A stretch of 55,057 bases of DNA from Eubacterium sp. (GTDB lineage: Bacteria; Bacillota; Clostridia; Lachnospirales; Lachnospiraceae): contig JAFRNE010000036.1 in assembly GCA_017430325.1 (NCBI GenBank), forward strand, positions 1 through 55,057, read 5' to 3'. The position numbers and the translations under genes are program-made. Of this stretch, positions 51,019 to 55,057 are shown piece after piece. Each line of letters opens with the position of its first letter. The stretch's first letter is position 1. A model generated the notes under the pieces. It had not been told where the DNA came from, searched no databases, and saw only the letters and a program-made list of their open reading frames with translations.

Positions 51019-52788
51019 TTACAGATTCCTTTCAAGGTGTACTGTCGCACTATACTGGTCTCCATCGATACCTACTTCAAACCTCCCACCGACAGACTCT
51101 GTGTAGGTTTTTGCAATAGTCAGTCCCAGTCCGCTTCCCTTTGTGGTCCTCGCCTTATCTCCCCGGGCAAAGCGCTGCATGATCTCCTCAGGGGTAAAAT
51201 CCATCTCATATGATGATGTATTTGTCATACGGACCGTCACCTCATCATCATTCAAGGATACAGTTATATAAAGTCTGGTTTGGGGCAGGGCGTATTTTAT
51301 CGCATTTCCCAGCAGATTTGTAAATACCTGATGAAGCCTGTCTCCATCGGATACAATCATACACATATCCCCCGGGTAGTTACGCCGTACCGCCAGTCCT
51401 GACCTGTCCAGTTCATCCTGCAAAAGCCCGATTGTCTGCTCAATAAGTCCGATCAGATTGATGGATTCCTTTTTTGCTTCTACCACTCCGCTTGAAACCT
51501 TTGTAAGCTCAAACAGAGATTCCACAAGATCACTCATATATCCTGCCTTAAGGTTAAGCTGCGTCAGCTGTCCTCTGCCCTCCTCCGAGAGACGCTCTCT
51601 CTCAAGGAGTTCGGCATATCCAAGGATGGATGTCAGCGGCGTACGCAGATCATGGGATACATTCGAGATCAGTTCAACCTTAAATCTTTCATTGGCGACC
51701 GCTTCCCTTATGGCTTCCCTCTGGCTCTCCTGAAGCTCCCTTAACATCTGCTCTGCAGTTGAAAACAAGCCCTCGCGAACCTCGACCTCACCTTCTTTAC
51801 TTGCTGCCAGTATTTGCGCCGAAAAGTGTTTAAGATCCCTGCTTAACCGGATGCAGCTTATACTATGCAGCAGTAAAAATACAGTCACCGGAATGAACGG
51901 AGCCCATCCTGAATACCGGATACAGAATACTGTAATACCTGCCGCAGCAAGAACAAATCCTGCCGTATACAGAAATACAGCCACACCAAAATGTTCACGA
52001 CTCATTCTGGATACCCACATGTCCGGCATTTTTAGTCCTCTTCTGACCCACCCGAACAATTCTCTCGTCGAAAGCATCAGGATATATATGCATAGGACCT
52101 TTTCCATAAAGGTCATTTCATCAAACTGTATCACGCATAATATATATATTATTACGGTTCCCAGCACCAGTGCTCCATCCGGACCGAAAAAAGCCTGCTT
52201 CTGCCGGAGGATCACAGAGCATATCAATGCCCCGATACCTGAGATTATCATGATGATAAGACCGGCGGTACCGTGCCCCTTTTTCTGTCCCTTTGTATCA
52301 TCAGGCTCATAATAGCTCTTATTATAGCCTTCTCGCTCCCATACCGTTGAAGATGTATCCTCAAACCTTATCGTGACAGATGTCGATTCTGGTGTTCCCC
52401 CTGAAGTTGTCTCTTCCGTCCCTGCATTAGGATATGCCGATGTCGTCTCCTCAGTCGCCATCTCAATTTCAGAAGTTGTGACTGTAGCCTCGGTTGTCAG
52501 TTCTCTTTCTGTAGCAGTAATAAGAGCTTCCGTCGTTGCTTCTATTTCGGTAGTTGCGGCAATAACTTCCATCGTTGTTTCTATTTCGGTAGTTGCGGCA
52601 ATAACTTCCGTAGTTGTTTCTGTTCCGGTCGTATCATATATTACAGATGTGGTTTTTTCCTCTTGATGATCATTCTGATTTTCAATCTGCGTTTGTGAAG
52701 TGTGATAGAGATCATATCCCACAACAATTCCGACCGACAGTATTGCAAGAATAAGCCAGATGACCAGTTCTCTTTTATTCAAAAACAT
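51019..52788 (-). CDS. Sensor histidine kinase with Thr/Glu repeat ectodomain
   Basis: A 589-residue kinase. Helix 1 (LVIWLILAILSVGIVVGYDL) is followed by about 120 residues of low-complexity ectodomain built from TTEIETTMEVIAA-type 13-residue units. Then come several membrane helices (GLIIMIISGIGALICSVIL; ALVLGTVIIYILCVIQF; GVAVFLYTAGFVLAAAGITV), a dimerisation helix with SNVSHDLRTPLTSILGYAEL (phospho-acceptor His379), N box NLLGNAIKYA, and KGSGLGLTIAKTYTES. The kinase core is intact. The start ATG overlaps the regulator gene by 14 bases, with GGGGG before it; an in-frame upstream ATG is rejected. It phosphorylates the regulator coded upstream. The signal is unknown; a repeat stalk with no folded sensor is unusual. 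Confidence 0.9.
   Translation of the reverse strand: MFLNKRELVIWLILAILSVGIVVGYDLYHTSQTQIENQNDHQEEKTTSVIYDTTGTETTTEVIAATTEIETTMEVIAATTEIEATTEALITATERELTTEATVTTSEIEMATEETTSAYPNAGTEETTSGGTPESTSVTIRFEDTSSTVWEREGYNKSYYEPDDTKGQKKGHGTAGLIIMIISGIGALICSVILRQKQAFFGPDGALVLGTVIIYILCVIQFDEMTFMEKVLCIYILMLSTRELFGWVRRGLKMPDMWVSRMSREHFGVAVFLYTAGFVLAAAGITVFCIRYSGWAPFIPVTVFLLLHSISCIRLSRDLKHFSAQILAASKEGEVEVREGLFSTAEQMLRELQESQREAIREAVANERFKVELISNVSHDLRTPLTSILGYAELLERERLSEEGRGQLTQLNLKAGYMSDLVESLFELTKVSSGVVEAKKESINLIGLIEQTIGLLQDELDRSGLAVRRNYPGDMCMIVSDGDRLHQVFTNLLGNAIKYALPQTRLYITVSLNDDEVTVRMTNTSSYEMDFTPEEIMQRFARGDKARTTKGSGLGLTIAKTYTESVGGRFEVGIDGDQYSATVHLERNL
52541..52609. repeat. 39-bp tandem repeat in the kinase ectodomain
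   Basis: A 30-base block at 52541-52570 recurs exactly at 52580-52609, giving a 39-base period. It encodes 13 residues per unit, so slippage by one unit keeps the frame. Confidence 0.85.
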
Positions 52789-53473
52789 AACCAATCCCCC
52801 AGACAACCTTCAGATGCTCCGGCTTTTTCGGATTGATCTCGATCTTTTCCCGTAATCTGCGAATATGTACCATTACCGTATTTTCTACTGCATAGCTTTC
52901 CTCCTGCCACGCACGTTCATAAAGCTCCTCAGCAGAAAATACCCGTCCCGGCCGACCCATAAGTACAGAAAGCATCCTGTATTCCGTTGGTGTAAGATGT
53001 ACATCCTTCCCCCTGACGACCAGCTTTTTTCCTGAAATATCCAAAGTAATATCACCCACCTTTATACAATCTGAGGCTGCAGTCTCTCTTATAGATCCCA
53101 GGCGGTCATATCTGCGCAGAAGTGCTGCCACCCGTGCAAGTAACTCCTGCTGGTAAAAAGGTTTTACCAGATAGTCATCCGCTCCGGCTTCCAGCCCGAG
53201 TACCCTGTCACTTCCTTCTGCCTTCGCTGACAGGATCAGTATCGGCACATTGCTGCTCTCCCTGATCCTAACGGTTGCAAGAATCCCTGAAAGCCCGGGC
53301 ATCATAATATCCATAATGATGAGATCCGGTTTATTCTCTTCTGCCACACTACATGCCGCTCTGCCATCACTCGCCGTAATAACCGAGTACCCCTCCTGTT
53401 CCAACGCTGTCTGTATGATATTCACAATTGAAGGATCATCATCTACCACCAGTATTCTGTATTCCCTTAACAT
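52775..53473 (-). CDS. OmpR-type response regulator
   Basis: A 232-residue protein. The receiver domain has the acidic cluster VVDDDPS, the phosphorylation site LIIMDIMMPG (Asp55), LILSAKAEG and the conserved Lys in DDYLVKPFYQ. The DNA-binding winged helix contains LTPTEYRMLSVLMGRPGRVF and VENTVMVHIRRLREKIE. It is phosphorylated by the kinase coded directly downstream and probably regulates that operon and the acyltransferase. Length and key residues are typical. The ribosome site is weak (GTGAAAG). Confidence 0.93.
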   Translation of the reverse strand: MLREYRILVVDDDPSIVNIIQTALEQEGYSVITASDGRAACSVAEENKPDLIIMDIMMPGLSGILATVRIRESSNVPILILSAKAEGSDRVLGLEAGADDYLVKPFYQQELLARVAALLRRYDRLGSIRETAASDCIKVGDITLDISGKKLVVRGKDVHLTPTEYRMLSVLMGRPGRVFSAEELYERAWQEESYAVENTVMVHIRRLREKIEINPKKPEHLKVVWGIGYVFE

Positions 53474-53604
53474 CTTTCACTCCGTTTAACTTTTTCCTTT
53501 ATTTCGTATGTTTCCGTACGTAATAAACAGCTTATAACCGTATTTTATCGGAATGACAATAACCTTGACAAGGGAAGTTTCTTACATTTTTCTTTCATTT
53601 TAAT

Positions 53605-53639
53605 AAACCGCTCCGGGACTTAATCACACGGAGCGGTTT
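53605..53639 (-). terminator. Terminator of the AAA ATPase gene
   Basis: On the minus strand AAACCGCTCCG pairs with CGGAGCGGTTT, followed by TATTAAAAT. The T-tract is weak. Confidence 0.65.
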
Positions 53640-53667
53640 TCTACAGTATCACAGCAATGGATATGTT

Positions 53668-54726
53668 TTATATATTTGTTCTTATAATTTCTGAAAATCT
53701 TGGAAGTGTTAATGTCATATAGCCAAACTGCTCAGTTAAAATAAGACCTTTCCTCTTTAATCTGTCACGATAAGATGCCATATCGTTTGAAGATATGTTT
53801 AACTCATTTCTGATATCCGAAACCTTTCTTGCCTCATTCTCGGAAAGAAGTGAAATTATATTCTTTTCACTAAGCGGAAGCTCCGACCATATTTTCTCAT
53901 ATGAATATGTGTCCAGATAATCATCATACTCAGGCAGCAGCTCATCTATTGATACTTCTTTCTTCTGCGCTGCAGACTGTTCAAAATACAGATATCCCAT
54001 CACTTGATATGCAAATGCATATCCCTTAGTAAGTTCAGCCATTTCCCTGGCTTTGTCAGGCTCAAGCTGAAATGTTGCGGCATAACTCCTAGCGATGGAG
54101 TTCAGATTTAAAGGCTCCAGTATTTCCATCGGAGCTCTGTATAAAAAGGTTAGTGTCTTCTCATTTTTTAATCTGCGAATATTTTCATATAGCCCTGTCA
54201 TAATCAGGAATACAGGCAGCTTCTGACGCAGCAGTAATTGAAATGTACTTGAAAATACTTTTACATATGAATTGTTTATTATCTCATCAATAGATATGAG
54301 TATCCTTTTCCCATTCTCTGATAATATTTTTATCATAGATTCCAGAAGCGCCCCCGAATCCATCTGTGGCTGTTCCTTGTCTATCTTAACACTCAACCCG
54401 AGAAAAGAAAGGTTTATCCCCGCTTTAACGAAGAGCTTCTTCAATTCTTTTTGCTGGTATAGTCTTGAAATTATCGCAACTAAAATATCCACGTCCGGTG
54501 TCACGTTAATAACGATCCAATCCCTCATCTTACTTAATTGTTCTGAGATGCCCGTGAGTAATACCGTTTTCCCCGAACCACGAACTCCGGATATCATAAA
54601 CAAATGTGATGAAGGTTTTTCGGATGTGAATGTATCTATTATCTTTTCTGTAGGAGAAAACCTTTTGATCATCTGATCAGGAGCAACTCCAAAGGTTATC
54701 GAAAAAGGATTTACTGTGGTATTCAT
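53668..54726 (-). CDS. AAA ATPase with C-terminal winged helix (ORC/STAND-like)
   Basis: A 352-residue protein. Walker A is FMISGVRGSGKTVLLTG and Walker B is KRILISIDEIINNSY; a sensor segment LPVFLIMTGLYENI follows. The lid region has ILEPLNLNSIARSYAATFQL and YAFAYQVMGYLYFE. The C-terminus is a winged helix (NIISLLSENEARKVSDIRNE and SNDMASYRDRLKRKGLIL) close to those of Orc1/Cdc6-like bacterial ATPases. MNTTVNPFSITFG is preferred as start because AAGGAG lies seven bases before it. Six copies of GTCACAACTT stand upstream of its promoter, a likely autoregulatory site. The gene is isolated and its role is unknown. Confidence 0.82.
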   Translation of the reverse strand: MNTTVNPFSITFGVAPDQMIKRFSPTEKIIDTFTSEKPSSHLFMISGVRGSGKTVLLTGISEQLSKMRDWIVINVTPDVDILVAIISRLYQQKELKKLFVKAGINLSFLGLSVKIDKEQPQMDSGALLESMIKILSENGKRILISIDEIINNSYVKVFSSTFQLLLRQKLPVFLIMTGLYENIRRLKNEKTLTFLYRAPMEILEPLNLNSIARSYAATFQLEPDKAREMAELTKGYAFAYQVMGYLYFEQSAAQKKEVSIDELLPEYDDYLDTYSYEKIWSELPLSEKNIISLLSENEARKVSDIRNELNISSNDMASYRDRLKRKGLILTEQFGYMTLTLPRFSEIIRTNI

Positions 54727-54761
54727 ACATTTTCTCCTTATATCTCTATATTTATGCATTT

Positions 54762-54790
54762 ATTATACCTCAATGCAGCACACCCGTCCA
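54762..54790 (-). promoter_or_regulatory. Promoter of the AAA ATPase gene
   Basis: On the minus strand TGGACG (54790-54785), 17 bases, TATAAT (54767-54762). The -10 is perfect but the -35 is poor and directly touches the first 10-bp repeat, as expected for an activated promoter. Confidence 0.6.
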
Positions 54791-54868
54791 GTCACAACTT
54801 GTCACAACTTTATATTTTTGTCACAACTTGTCACAACTTGTCACAACTTTATATTTTTGTCACAACTT
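54791..54868. repeat. Six iteron-like GTCACAACTT repeats
   Basis: Exact 10-base copies at 54791, 54801, 54820, 54830, 54840 and 54859, grouped as 2, 3 and 1 with the same 9-base spacer TATATTTTT between groups. Spacings of 10 and 19 bases keep the sites near one face of the helix. Confidence 0.95.
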
Positions 54869-54931
54869 TTTATGAACATTAACAAAGCTCAAATCCTTTA
54901 TTATGCAAAGAATCTGAGCCAAATACAGTAG

Positions 54932-55017
54932 TGCCGGCGACCGGGATCGAACCGGTACGGGTATCGCTACCCACGGGATTTTAAGTCCCGGGCGTCTGCC
55001 AGTTCCGCCACGCCGGC
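54932..55017 (-). tRNA. tRNA-Leu (anticodon UAA)
   Basis: An 86-base cloverleaf. The acceptor stem is GCCGGCG/CGCCGGC with discriminator A. The D-arm region is TGGCGGAACTGGCAGACG. The anticodon stem GGGAC with loop CTTAAAA gives anticodon TAA. A long variable arm (GTGGGTAGCGATACCCGT) is typical of tRNA-Leu, and the T-arm reads GGTTCGATCC. CCA is not encoded. Confidence 0.97.
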
Positions 55018-55057
55018 TTATTTACTTATTTATTTAAGAAAAAAAGCAGAAACGACT

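Noticed and set aside
54791..54868. Possible CRISPR array
   Set aside because: Units are only 10 bp, spacers are absent or 9 bp and identical, and no cas gene is near.

Overview
The window looks like the chromosome of a low-to-mid GC Firmicute, most probably a Lachnospiraceae-type clostridium. This is inferred from strong AGGAGG-type ribosome sites, many lipoproteins with a lipobox, DegV, clostridial-style phage replication genes, and Thr/Gln-rich surface linkers. No 16S or housekeeping marker is present to fix the genus.

Bases 1 to about 17.5 kb are part of a prophage or related mobile element. From the left edge, all on the minus strand, come a P27-type terminase small subunit, an HNH nuclease, a sigma-like late regulator (DUF1492), a small phage protein, an SNF2 helicase that is broken inside its ATP-binding motif, a VRR-NUC nuclease, a YozE-like protein, a D5/P4 primase-helicase and a DUF4406 protein. 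A divergent plus-strand block follows: a small protein, a Lys/Glu-rich protein, a DUF2800 nuclease-like protein, a DUF2815 ssDNA-binding protein and a family A DNA polymerase. Three copies of a 34-base box sit in the divergent region, in both orientations, next to terminators. Next come an HTH gene behind a riboswitch-like leader (11704-11825), a fused zinc-protease/XRE regulator, a RecA-like ATPase, and a restriction-modification pair (HTH-C5 methyltransferase plus BsuBI/PstI-family endonuclease). The element appears to end in a surface-protein gene whose 3' part is missing (17671).

From 19 to 30 kb is a secretion/surface island on the minus strand: three paralogous thermolysin-like (M4) metalloprotease lipoproteins, two paralogous Thr/Gln-linker lipoproteins and a zinc-ribbon, single-pass membrane protein with Pro/Gln and Thr-rich repeats. 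Then follow DegV, a large RND exporter with a divergent TetR-type regulator, a YesL-like membrane protein, a D-2-hydroxyacid dehydrogenase, a lipoprotein, and an unrecognised 1302-residue cytosolic protein built on a degenerate repeat.

From 44 to 55 kb are a small membrane protein with a clear promoter/operator, a GNAT acetyltransferase behind a structured leader RNA with a terminator, a C-terminally shortened lipoprotein paralogue, and a decaying fumarate reductase/succinate dehydrogenase operon (a nonsense codon in the membrane subunit and a frameshift in the flavoprotein; the iron-sulfur subunit is intact). Last are an acyltransferase, a two-component system whose sensor has a Thr/Glu repeat ectodomain, an AAA ATPase behind six 10-bp repeats, and tRNA-Leu(UAA).

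The most notable unexplained items are two candidate structured regulatory RNAs, the phage box, the triple M4 lipoprotease island, the repeat protein at 39.9-43.8 kb and the cluster of gene lesions.
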